From NCBI GenBank assembly GCA_003427395.1, contig BFEA01000011.1, forward strand, positions 5,493,726 to 5,552,442: a stretch of DNA of 58,717 nt. The letters run 5' to 3'. Origin of the DNA: Chara braunii (lineage: Eukaryota > Streptophyta > Charophyceae > Charales > Characeae). Position 1 is the stretch's first letter, and the number at the start of each line of letters is the position of its first letter. Positions 10,095-20,083 of the stretch are shown one piece after another. The notes under the pieces are model-generated. The model saw only the letters and a list, made by a program, of their open reading frames with translations, was not told the DNA's origin and did not search any database. A program made the position numbers and the translations under genes.

Positions 10095-11311
10095 GACTGA
10101 GCTCCTCTAAGTTGATGTGGGCTCAGTGTTGTGTTTTATTCATTTTTGTTGGGCTGAATGAATGGTTTTGAGGCTTGGGCCTATCCTAAGTTGGACGGAC
10201 TAGTCGCTGTTTTTTTTCTGGGGTTTCTGAACAGGAGGATGGGCACCCTAAGTAGGGAGGTCTATGAATCCTGATGTTTCTTTTGTGGGTTGCTGAAAAC
10301 AGGACTGGGAACACTCTAAGTTGCGTGGACTCAGTTTTGTGTGTATTTTCTTCTGAGGGGGACACAGGCATGAGGCTGAGCGTACCCTTAAGTTAGGGCG
10401 GCTCAGTCATAAGCCATGAACACAAAGGTCAACCAAAGTATACAACTTTGATACATACTATACGAACTTATATCATCTGGCAGACCGGGCACCCTAAGTT
10501 GGGAAAGTTAGTCAGTAAGTCGGGTAGAACAAGAAGAGGAGAAAAGCTATGAAGAATACACTGAAGGTAACCTGGGCAGGCCGAGCGTACCCTTAAGTTA
10601 GGGCGGCTCGGTCCTATGGTCTTGACAAGACTAAGGAGCAGAGAGTTAGTATAAACCTGTTTTATTTTCCCTTCTAAACACAAGGCAGAGTTGGATGTCT
10701 CCCTAAGTTGTGTAGGTCTAATTATCTGCCTAATAAGAGAGAAACATATGGAGTTTTTGCAAGTATCTATGGTTGTTCTCATATATTTGTGGTTACGGAG
10801 GCTAAGCATACCCTTAAGTTAGGGGGGCTTAGTCATACGTCGTTGTACTTTGTTCAGGCAGATTCTGTCTTATGTAACTATACTGTGTAAGCTAGCTAGG
10901 CGTGCCCTTAAGTTAGGGCGGCCTAGTGAGATGCTCTTGTCGTTGATGTTTTGTAGGTTGGACGTACCCTTAAGTTAGGGCGGTCTGACCATTCGTCGTT
11001 CGTGCTTGTTCTAGGCAGGTTAGGCACACCCCTAAGTTGGGGCAACCTAATCCTATGCCCTATGTAACTTTATGTAAGGCTGGCTAGACATACCCTTAAG
11101 TTAGGGCAGTCTAGTATTATGCTTCATGTCGTCAGTTTAAACAGAAGCAAGGCGTACCCTTAAGTTAGGGCGGTCTGGTCATATGTTTTATGACTAGAGT
11201 TTATATGGACTTGGGCATACCCTTAAGCTAGGGCAGTCCAGTTGTGCGTACTTTTACTTGTTTGCTTAGGCAGGTTGGGCATACCCTTAAGTTCGGGCCT
11301 TGTCTGATCCT
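10095..11311 (+). repeat. Hairpin array, class A (CCCT-TAAGTT-AGGG head)
   Basis: At least ten strong and about six weaker hairpins, spaced roughly 60-110 bases apart in otherwise unique sequence. The head is nearly constant: GTACCCTTAAGTTAGGGCGG, an inner stem CCCT/AGGG closing a TAAGTT loop. The outer stem differs in every copy, yet its two sides match: CTGAGC/GCTCAG (10,376-10,406), CCGAGC/GCTCGG (10,581-10,611), CTAAGC/GCTTAG (10,802-10,832), CTAGGC/GCCTAG (10,896-10,926), GGTTGGAC/GTCTGACC (10,956-10,990) and CTAGAC/GTCTAG (11,084-11,114). Earlier, decayed members keep the TAAGTT core, for example the one with GAGC/GGCTC stems at 10,097-10,125. Not coding. Confidence 0.9.
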
Positions 11312-11699
11312 ATGCCATAAGTGAGGGGGTTTTCTAAAGGGAAGAACTGAATGATCTAACGAACTACTTGGGCGAACTGATGTGGGATTGTGAGAGATGT
11401 ATGTGTATACATGTTTGTGGGCTCTCACTTGGGGCGTCCTTTCGACATGATAGTTGTTGTAGATGTTCGCCAAGTGCTGGAGCCATAGGTAGATCAGATG
11501 GATGATAGGAGGGAGAACTTGGGATAAAGGTTGGACTGACCCTGCTAGGAGTTAAGGTGAATGCTAGCGCACAGTCTCATCTAGAGGTTGTGTTGGCTAT
11601 CGTTGATCTTGAATCATCAAGCAGATGTCAGGAGCTAGTTCCAAGTGTAGTTGCTTTGTCTTTTTGCTTTTTCAGCTTCGTATAAATCTTGGCAGTCTC

Positions 11700-11830
11700 C
11701 TGTTCCTACGGGAAGCGCTGCCGAAATTTCTACAAATCTGGAGGAGTTAGTCATTTTTGGACTCATAGAAATTCTGAAAAAACACTTTTCCTACGGGAAG
11801 CGCTGCCGAAATTTCGTAGAATTTGGGGAG
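11700..11830 (+). repeat. Short repeats with GGGAAGCGCTGCCGAAATTT core (2 copies)
   Basis: The 20-base core occurs at about 11,709 and 11,797, each followed by an 'aggagtta' or 'ggggagtta' motif. The same repeat, with period about 90-125, follows every hairpin array in the window: 15,060-15,330 (minus), 28,945-29,065 (minus), 42,145-42,420 (plus), 51,870-52,300 (plus, decayed) and 57,065-57,180 (plus, decayed). Confidence 0.75.
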
Positions 11831-12057
11831 TTAAAATATTTTTCAGCTAGGGGTTACTTAGCAGATCCATTCTGATTAGAGGTGATACTTAGGGACTTGG
11901 TACTAGTAGAGGAACTAGGTTACGACTAGGGGAATATTCTCCCCTCGACAGAAACATAAGTAGCACTTTTCTTTGGCCTGTACTGTGATGCAGGTTCCCG
12001 TGTTATCAGTTGAAGGTTTGATCTAATCAGCCTATTCCTTCAGAAGGTTTCCTTTTC

Positions 12058-12077
12058 TGTTATCACTGCTAACATGT
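12058..12077. other. Conserved palindrome (decayed copy)
   Basis: CTGTTATCACTGCTAACATG is the left-arm version of a 19-nt palindrome that is perfect at 42,702-42,720. Here one arm carries substitutions. It is followed by a conserved 'cggttgtcgatccgtcgg' in each copy. Confidence 0.6.
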
Positions 12078-12646
12078 CGGTTGTCGATCCGTCGGTCTAC
12101 GACTCAACCCCAATACACCCTCAATACTCAACCTAAAAAGGCTTTAGCCCTGGTGATTTCATTTGTTTTGTTAAGGTTTCACCCAGACTTTTATTGAATG
12201 GCCATTTAACAAAGGTACTGAGTATTTAACTATGGTTGGTCGGCTAGAGGCTGAGGCTTGCATGGCTAAAGCAAGGGGTATGAGTGGAGAGGTTGGTTGG
12301 AGTATACCTAGTGTAGCGTGTGGATCTTTGCTTGATTTTGCGATGTGATTGCAGGTATGTATGGAAGAGTATCATCTGAGTTATGTTGAGTGATCGTGTC
12401 TTGGATTCAGATGGGCAACCCACATAACTGTCGTGAGAGCGAACTACCCCACAACCCTTTTGTTTGAGTGAGACTGTGTTGTCCCCATTCTTATGAGGTG
12501 ATAATCCAAGTAAGCATACGTACAGGTATCCCCCTCAGGGCTAATCCCGACGATGTTCTATCTGATGGTGTTAAAAATTTTGCTTCGTTTCCTTGTTGAA
12601 GTTTATTTTGGTGGAACGATAAAGTTTCGGGCGGAAGGGTTAGCGT

Positions 12647-14172
12647 TGTCGAGCGCATCGGTCCGGCACTGCTCGTGGCCGCGGGGGACCCTCTCGGCTG
12701 CGTCACGCAGGAGTTGGACTAACCTTGCCGCGAACACACAAATGGAGTTTCCTTAGGCCGCTCCGGCCAAGTGCGCCAGCCATACCTCTCGCGAGCCCCT
12801 ACGACAGGATATGGCCTACTCGAGGCACAACTTACCTCCACCTTACGGGAGCTGTCACCTCCCTTCGGTGGGCGTATCCCCGCCGAGCTACCAGTCCACA
12901 GTACGAAAGCTACTCGGTTGCAATCGCAGAGGTGGACCAGCCGAGGGCGTTTCTCGTTCGCTGTAGCATAGGGGGTACTCGCGGTAGCACGCCCATCGGA
13001 CCCGCACGTGGACCGACATCTTGGGGGGATGAAGTCCCAAGGGCGGTTCGTCGTCGATCGGCTAGGATGCATCCCACTTACCACGCATACACTACTCCAC
13101 GAACACAATGAGGAACACACACACACACACACAAACGAGATGGCACAAACAACGCGACAACGCTCCTAGCCCCTTAGTAGCCGTCCCATAACCTTTCGAC
13201 ACGGAAATCAGGTGGGCGTCGCGCGTGAGGCTTAGTATAAAAATCGCGCAGACGCAGAGCTACTTATATTGGCTCACAATGCGAACGTGCACACGCAGTC
13301 ACAGTGATGGCGTACTATGTAGTACCCACATCCATGCGGTCCTCGTTAATCTGGAGGGTCGCACTCGACACTCAAGTGTCGGCTGACACGCACCTTGAGG
13401 GTTAATCTCTTGAAGCTGAACAACCGCCATGCGCGGTTGAAGACCACACCCTCTTCTGCACCCTGTGCAGAGGGGTTGAGTAGACAGCTTTACGCTGTCG
13501 TGGTGGTCAAACATCAAGGGGTTTGACTTTGACGGCCGCCACGGACTATAACGTCCAACCGTGAAAACACAAAAAGGAAACTCACTCCAATTCTCATTAG
13601 CTGATGGCCCCCTAGAATGGAAGGGGGTGGACAACCCAAACGACGCGCGCGCAGAGGAGGCCCGGTATCCTACCTATAGGCTACCCGGCGTCCGGGATAA
13701 TGAGGCCCGTACACGGACTCCCGTAGGATGACCGGGACTAGTCCTCCGCCCACGTGCCGCTTCACGTTACCAAAATCCCAAGTTTATTGGTCGTTTCGCG
13801 GTCGTGGTCTCGCCGCCTGACCCATAACTCTTTTAGTGCAGGGTGTGACGGGTGCCACTCGCGCGAACTTAGTATAAGATCGCAAGGGCGCTGGACTTAC
13901 ACATACTATCTCGCTATGCAGCTCTATGCGAGTAACTGCAATGACGGCACATTATGTAGTGTCCATACCCAAATGGCCTATTCTGAGCCAAGGGGTCACC
14001 TCCGACTCTGAGGCGTCGGCTGGGGGTAACCCTTTAGCGGGCGCAAAACCGACCTGAGGGTCTTTCCGTCTTCTGCACCCTGAGGTGTCCCAGAGGGTGC
14101 GGGGTAAGACGGTCCCTAGGGCAGAAAGGAATTTGGAGCGGTGGTGAGTTGTTTGGCGCATCACCAGCGGCA
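12647..14172 (-). repeat. 1.53-kb LTR-like block, copy 2
   Basis: Minus-strand start TGCCGCTGG and end GCGCTCGACA. Same architecture as the blocks at 560 and 26,628 but clearly more diverged. It keeps the 640-base internal duplication (CCCATAAC at 13,183 and 13,823). It also keeps the compound hairpin: CCGTCTT 14,066-14,072 with AAGACGG 14,106-14,112, enclosing GCACCCT 14,075-14,081 with AGGGTGC 14,094-14,100. It has the position of a 3' LTR for the gag-pol region. However, it is flanked by inverted sequences GGTTAGCG and CGCTAATCC rather than by a target duplication, and its neighbouring hairpin array is class B while that of the 5' copy is class A. It is therefore probably not the true partner. 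Confidence 0.75.
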
Positions 14173-15055
14173 CGCTAATCCTTCCGCCTGGAACTTTATC
14201 GTTCCACTAAGATAAGTCGCAACAAGGAGGGGAAACAAGTACTTTTACCGTTTATCAAAGAAAAACCCATCTTCTGTTAGGCTCAGGGCCTTTACTGCGC
14301 GGGCACTTCAGGCCGTGTTAATCCCTCACGCAGGTACGCATACACTCGCACATACATACGTACAAGGGGAATAGTTATGTGGTGATCACTTCTCACAATC
14401 ATAGTGGGTCTCCTTCTAGTCATACATATATGTGCGACCGCAAGGTAGCCCAACCAAAACCCCAAGTCACTGAACATACCTGCAATCACATCAAAAGTCA
14501 AACAAGAGTCCACGCACTACACGGAATCAACTCCAACCAGTTCCTATACTCATCCCCCTTGCTTTAGCCATGTAAGCCCCAACCTCCAACCAACCAACCT
14601 TAATTAAGTACTCAACACTTTTGTTAAATGACCATTCAATAAAAGTCCGGGTGAAACCTTAACGAAACAGAAAATCACCAGGGCTAAAGCCTTTTAAGGT
14701 TGAGCATTGGGAGCGAGTTGAGGTTGAGCCGAAGACCGACGAATCGGCAACCGACCTGTTATCTGTGATAACAGCAGATGGCCCTCAAGGGATCCGTTGA
14801 ACCTAATCCAAGTCCTGAATCAGATCGATCAAGCCAGCCTGTAACACAAGACAGGTCAACGCCCAAGACTAAACCTGTAAGCCCTACGCGAACTATCTTC
14901 TATACGGTGGTCCCGTCAAACTCCCTGGTAGCTAACTACGCCTGAGCCTAGTCCTAAGTCAGGCTCAAAGAAAAGGTAGACCTTTGGTTGGGTTTCCCTT
15001 ATACAGAGTGGGCTGCCAACTCTGTCATTCATCACAATATAATCTAACTCCTCTA
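14173..15055 (-). repeat. Distal part of the large unit, diverged copy
   Basis: Minus-strand equivalents of left-arm landmarks: CGCTAATCCTTCCGCC at 14,173; TGCAATCACATC near 14,481; 'gctttagccatg' near 14,560; 'ttattgaatggtcattt' (minus) near 14,625-14,645; and the palindrome CTGTTATCTGTGATAACAG at 14,757-14,775. No coding region. Confidence 0.6.
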
Positions 15056-15059
15056 AACT

Positions 15060-15430
15060 AAGAAAATTTCGGCAGCGCTTCCCATAGGAAAATTGTCGTT
15101 CCAGAATTTATATAAGCCTGGATATAAAAACAGGAATAGTCTTTGATTTTTCAAAGTCCAATTTTGTCAAACTCCCTGAACTAGCAAAAATTTGGGCAGC
15201 ACTCCCTTTAGAAAGGGAGACTTTCTACTATGCCATATATGTAACTTAGACAAGCTGAACTTTGAAAAATCTAAATTTGACTAACTCCTTGGATTTGCAG
15301 AAATTTCGGCAGCGCTTCCTGTAGGAAAAGTGGCTTACCAAGATTTATGCAAGCCCAAGTATAAGAAAGATCTCAGAAAAATGCAGAAATCAGACTAAGT
15401 AAAAAAAAATATCTCAGAAAATACAGAAAT
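15060..15430 (-). repeat. GGGAAGCGCTGCC repeats, three copies
   Basis: Reverse-strand cores at about 15,068, 15,190 and 15,301 (on plus: AATTTCGGCAGCGCTTCC and variants). Spacing about 115-120 bases with interspersed 'actttgaaaaatc' inverted motifs. Same repeat type as at 11,700 and 42,140. Confidence 0.7.
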
Positions 15431-15635
15431 TTAATCTAGCTCCTATAGCTCTAGTACGTGGCGAGCTATTACAGCAACTACCCATCAACTCAAACTCAGA
15501 CTAGGTAGTGATGCCACTCAGCCCCATGCAATTCAAACCACAAAGGTGAGTACTCTCACCAACCCCAGGTTGACTTAGCAAACATTAGTTCATGGTCTTT
15601 CAGTGTTTTATCCCTTTATACCCTGCTTACATAGG

Positions 15636-16239
15636 GCATTGGGACTGGCCATTCATCTTAGAAACAATTCCAGCCCTCTGCCTTAGTAATACACGAACAC
15701 GTTGCACAACTACTTTTCTCTTCATTGGGCATGTAACTAAGCCATTCATCTTAGAAACCATGCTTAGTCGCCCTGAACTGTTTAAATAGCCAAGTTATAT
15801 ATACCTCTCTGCACCTTAGTCTTCAAAAGGAGGGCGTAAGGTTGAGCCATTCATCTTAGAAACAATGCTCAACCTGGTCAAATTACCTTCAATTATAACT
15901 CTCGATTATACTCTCTTCGCTTGTGATAAGGCTATAGCCAGGCCATTCATCTTAGAAACAATGCCCAACTAGCCTTGTTCGCATATAAGTACACATATAT
16001 ACATAGGCTATAGCCAGGCCATTCATCTTAGAAACAATGCCCGACTAGCCTTGTTCGCATATAAGTACACATATATACATACAACATTATAGAGATTTAT
16101 ATTCCCTTGTTCTCATTATGGTCCTTAGGCCTCAGACTTAGGCTATTCATCTTAGAAACAATGTCTAGTCCTCTGGCCCTGAATCCTCCCTCAGAATAAA
16201 ACAATCAAGGAGAGATGAGTCATTCATCTTAGAAACAAT
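15636..16239 (-). repeat. Hairpin array, class B (TTC-TAAGAT-GAA head)
   Basis: Seven units carry the plus-strand head CATTCATCTTAGAAACAAT (on minus, TTTC-TAAGAT-GAA inner hairpin). Outer stems covary: ACTAAGC/GCTTAGT (15,736-15,768), GGTTGAGC/GCTCAACC (15,840-15,874), CTGG/CCAG plus GGG/CCC (15,641-15,676). Units 4 and 5 are a recent 76-bp tandem copy (15,930 and 16,006) with one difference beside the head (CCCAACT against CCCGACT). The array runs into the assembly gap. Confidence 0.88.
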
Positions 16240-16684
16240 NNNNNNNNNNNNNNNNNNNNNNNNNNNNNNNNNNNNNNNNNNNNNNNNNNNNNNNNNNNNN
16301 NNNNNNNNNNNNNNNNNNNNNNNNNNNNNNNNNNNNNNNNNNNNNNNNNNNNNNNNNNNNNNNNNNNNNNNNNNNNNNNNNNNNNNNNNNNNNNNNNNNN
16401 NNNNNNNNNNNNNNNNNNNNNNNNNNNNNNNNNNNNNNNNNNNNNNNNNNNNNNNNNNNNNNNNNNNNNNNNNNNNNNNNNNNNNNNNNNNNNNNNNNNN
16501 NNNNNNNNNNNNNNNNNNNNNNNNNNNNNNNNNNNNNNNNNNNNNNNNNNNNNNNNNNNNNNNNNNNNNNNNNNNNNNNNNNNNNNNNNNNNNNNNNNNN
16601 NNNNNNNNNNNNNNNNNNNNNNNNNNNNNNNNNNNNNNNNNNNNNNNNNNNNNNNNNNNNNNNNNNNNNNNNNNNNNNNNNNNN
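16240..16684. other. Assembly gap (445 N)
   Basis: Run of N directly following a hairpin head. Probably more of array B, uncollapsed or unresolved. Confidence 0.95.
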
Positions 16685-17070
16685 CCTGACCCTATAAGAC
16701 CCGTTCAATCGCAAGCAAGACTGCCTTCCTCCCAACCTTCCCCCTGATGCAGCCCCTTGACAATCTGCTTTCAGACAAACAAGAAACTGAAACTGCCATT
16801 TACACAAAACATTCTTTTAATTAGTCTGATTTGTGTCCTGAAAGTCAACTCAAAGTCAAAATAGAGGTTGCACTCAGCATAGCCAAACACTTCATAGGGA
16901 GGTGTGTAGATAGGGGTTATACTGGGTTTACAAGGAGAAGCAAAGTTACCTCTGAGTTCCCTGCCTCCAGAACTCCTCCTGAGTTCCGGAAGGGCTCCCG
17001 CAATCGGTGGGGCAACCTCCCACAAAGGCCTTGGCGCGGATTACAGGTTACAATCCCGCTTGCCGCCTTC
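16685..17070 (-). repeat. Conserved pre-array module, minus copy
   Basis: Holds the module with 'caatcggtggggcaacctcc' and 'aaaggccttggcgcgg' at 16,998-17,040, equivalent to 9,733-9,850. No gene: the frames here either cross the N gap or are short. Confidence 0.5.
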
Positions 17071-17339
17071 CTCTCCAAACCAAAGGACTAGACTGACAGT
17101 GAGAAGGGAAGAAAGAGAAGCATTAAGTTTCTCAGATACAAGAGGGATGCGCTCAGACTCGCATGAAAGGGCCTTGATGTCTTCTGCGCCTGAGGGCCCC
17201 GCAATGATGGCCAAATGTAACAGCTTGGTCACTTCCCAAAATCTAAACAGCAGGACCAACCCCTCCCGACAGATTCCCCAGCTGCAGCGGTAGCCCCCTC
17301 AAGCTCGGCTACTCCCCCACACTTCCCTTAAGTCAACTG

Positions 17340-17720
17340 CGGCTGCCCAACCTGTTGCATAAGTTGGTGACAGCCAGCAACAGTATGTGGCGACATGCAG
17401 CAGCCAACCGCGGCAGCAGTCCCTTCAGGACCGCAGGATGCCTCTTTCCCAGCGCATCACACAGCGTCACACAGCCGCACTCCAGCAAGTACAGCAGCCC
17501 CGCAGCAACCCCGGTAGTTGCTGTAGCCGAAACGTGGCTTGAGCAGCAAGGCCCTCAACGATACGTTGTCCGTAGCCAGCCGCCGGCGTGCTAGAGTTAG
17601 CATAAGCCCGGCAAGCCGCTGCGGCGCTGTAGCAGCCTGGTCTGCTGGCGACCGGCAACCCGCAATCCCACAGAGGACCCTTGCCGCTGGTTCGGTTGGT
17701 AAGGTAGACGGCACTCTCGT
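17340..17720 (-). repeat. GCAGC-rich zone (minus copy of GCTG zone)
   Basis: Repeated GCAGC and AGCAACC motifs on plus, matching the GCTG-rich zone of the arms in composition and position relative to the array. Diverged. Confidence 0.4.
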
Positions 17721-19270
17721 CAGTGGGCAAGCTCTCCGAGCTCTGCCTCTATTCTCTCACTGTTGCTGCCTGCCAGGCGCACGATGCAGCCGGTGTCTTG
17801 GTACGCAGGTTGCTAAGGCAAGCGGCACAGTGGCCAACAGAAAGAGAGTCCTCCTGCTATAGACTGCCTCCTGTCTCACAGTGCCCCCCCCCTCCCCCCC
17901 TCCGTCCAGGCTCGTCTGCAACTTTCTTGCTCAACAAGCCAAATGGTACCTCGGCTCCTCGGCAGGTCACCGCCTCGCTACTCGATCGCAGCCAGGCCCT
18001 GCTGGGCACAGTGAGCCGCTCACCGGTCCACAGATGAGCCCCCAAACAGTAGCTCGCTTGCGTTCTGCCTCCGACCCTCACACTCCTGGTCACCTGTTTC
18101 TGTCACGTCCGCCTGAGGCTTTGAGGGCTTGAGATTACAACGAGCAAACCGTGGAACCACCCGTATCAGAGAGAGGAAGTCGCCATCCCGGCGGGCGAAT
18201 TAGATCGAATGAGCCTCCCGCCAAGCATCGGACCGTACACCTCCCTCCGTGTGCGTTCAGGCGTGCGAGAGGGAGAGAAAGAGCTCCCTAACATTACGAC
18301 GAGCGTCGCGGCGGCTATCAGGTAGGCCCCCCCCCCTTTCTCCGACTCCACTGGTAGCTTCCCTTTTTTAACTCCCACTTGTCGCAATCCCCCAAAAAAC
18401 TAACACTTACAGAGAGAGAAGCCGAATTAATCTCTTGCTGAAACGCGGCCAGATTCACTCACCACCCATAATTGCTTTGCCCCTCGCAACCTCTACTCCT
18501 CACACACACCCGTCTGGCAGCTCTCCACCTACCCGCTCTCACTCCAACCCAGCTTCATCATCCGACTCGCCCGCGACCATCACCCCGGAACCAACTTCCC
18601 GTCTGCCTCGACCAACTCGGACGCGACGGAGTAGGCAGCCCTTTACCCTCTGCCTCGTATCGCTATAGCAACCGCGCACTACCTTTTCGACTCTCCTCCT
18701 AAACCGACCGCCAATCCCCAAAACTGACCTCAGCTCCGGGGTCGCCAGCCCCGAAAACCCCCAATACGACCTTTTCCCCACTAGATTCCACCCAAAGATG
18801 AGTATACTCCTCCTTCTTCCCCTCCGTTTCCTCGGATGAACCCGGCGCCGGGATGCGCCCCGATTCGCCCGCCCCCCTTGACACACCGTGATGCCTTCCT
18901 GCGTCTCTCACCTCGGCTGAATCTGGCATAGTCCTGTGTCTAGGTCCGATCAGTCCCCTCCTTGCTTCCAGCGCATACCGCCCGTTGTGCCCTCTCCCTG
19001 CTGCGTGCGATCACACACCACCCTCACACCTTTCACTTTGACAGTATTTGGCCCAACCCTCGGCCCAGGTTCAGCCCGCTCCCTTTCTCCTTTGTTAACG
19101 CCCACGCCCGACTTCCTTTCCCTCGCACCTGGCTTGCTCCCGATTGCGGCTGCGGCAACACTATTCGGCTCGTACTGACTCGTCCCGCTCAATCCCTGCT
19201 TACATTAGGCAGGCAACATCCTCTCCCCCTCACCACGGCCATCTCCTGGCTCGTGTGTGCTCGGTGTCGC
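17721..19270. other. No recognisable gene; C-rich
   Basis: C/T-rich on plus, with C-runs at 17,885-17,903 and 18,327-18,338, that is G-rich polypurine on minus. Minus-strand frames at 18,539-18,886 and 18,699-18,929 are Arg/Gly-rich and have no recognisable domain. This is where the 5' part of a minus-strand 3' LTR should lie, but the TGTCGG module is absent. Confidence 0.45.
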
Positions 19271-19910
19271 TTATAGACCGACTGGCAACCTCCACTCAAA
19301 TTCTTCGACCTTTGCGCCTTTCTCAACTAGCATCCCTCTCGACTCCAACATTTCTTTATCTATCAGGGGAGTTTTTTCGCCCTCTTGCTGGTCTGCCTTC
19401 TCTGCATCCTTTTGCCTTTTGAAAGCTCCTTCTGCAGGTTGTTCCCTAATTTCAAACTTTTGGACCTTTGTCCAATCCACCACTGACGTCGGAGCCTGCT
19501 GTGCATACTTGGCCTCGAGGTCTTGAATCCTGAATGGGCTGTCCATCCCTTCCCAGTGGTGACGGATCCAAACCCTTCATTCTCCGCTCAAAATTCTGCC
19601 AGGTTAACGACTCTCTGACCATCTTAGCAATAGGGTCCGCCTACTCGCCTGTGCCTCGCACCTCTCTCAACATCCTGGTGTTGTCCCATCCAAACTCTCG
19701 CGCATGCTGCTCGAACTCGATCAGAAACAGCTCAATGTTCCCTCCTTGGAAGACTGGAAGCCTGTCCTCTCTCCTGGTCCTCATCTGCGTCCTCTCACGG
19801 GTTGCCCCCAAGGGGGTTTCCACTGGCCCTGCCCCTCCCCTCCCTCTTGGCATGGCTGCCCCAGGCGGTGTCAAGCCTGCAAAACAAGGAGGAGACAAAC
19901 AGGAGCACAC
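19271..19910 (-). pseudogene. Second gag-like fragment, downstream of integrase
   Basis: Two overlapping pieces in different frames. The first (19,910-19,641) contains LPVFQGGNIELFLIEFEQHA and FGWDNTRMLREVRG, a capsid-like 'F-x-G-x-N...F-x-x-x-F' start typical of Ty3-type Gag, then a TAG. The amino-acid pattern continues past that stop before shifting. The second (19,546-19,271) contains SPFRIQDLEAKYAQQ and WTKVQKFEIREQ, with a charged helical composition. An extra ORF after integrase occurs in some plant Ty3 elements; a gag-like one is unusual. It may instead belong to another element truncated here. At least one nonsense codon and one frameshift make it non-functional. The Gag resemblance is inference from sequence feel, not from a database match. 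Confidence 0.5.
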
Positions 19911-20083
19911 AAAGGGTAAGCAATGTCATACAAAACACAACAGGAGATAGACATAACCCTCCCATAACTATCCCAACTACTTACCTACCCATATGCATGC
20001 ATGTCCTTACACACACGCGAGTCTAATCACACCCTACCATGCTACTCTACTGAGAACAGTATCGGAGTAGTCATGAGATGACC

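Larger units (their letters stand above)
5368..12646 (+). repeat. Left arm of 7.3-kb inverted repeat
   Basis: Starts TGTCGGCCCG and ends GGGTTAGCG plus one T, directly against the LTR block at 12,647. The same 7.3 kb recurs inverted at 28,156-35,405, with the same landmarks in reverse order and the homology stopping exactly at TGTCGG on the far side. Order inside: palindrome, U6-like sequence, AG-rich tract, GCTG-rich zone, conserved module, hairpin array A, short repeats, palindrome. It has no coding capacity: stops are frequent and the open frames are not homologous to anything I recognise. In this arm the following LTR block is in the opposite orientation to that seen at 28,156, 43,205 and 57,780, so an inversion has probably occurred. 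Confidence 0.85.

Noticed and set aside
10095-11311. CRISPR-like look (palindromic repeats with unique spacers)
   Set aside because: Stems differ in each unit, spacing is irregular, the context is a eukaryotic transposon and there are no cas genes.
12719-13132. Overlapping ORFs of 128 and 137 codons in the LTR block
   Set aside because: Opposite-strand shadows in GC-rich noncoding DNA; not conserved as frames in the other blocks.
13232-13244. TATA box (GTATAAAAAT) as LTR promoter
   Set aside because: It lies on the plus strand, antisense to the element defined by the primer site; significance unclear.
16229-16807. 192-codon ORF across the gap
   Set aside because: Most of it is N.
17883-17906. 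Polypurine tract before a 3' LTR (minus-strand G-run)
   Set aside because: The following bases are TGTGAG, not TGTCGG or TGTCGC, and no homology to an LTR start begins there.
18539-18929. Arg-rich minus-strand ORFs after the second gag-like fragment
   Set aside because: Overlap in different frames, no motif, no support.
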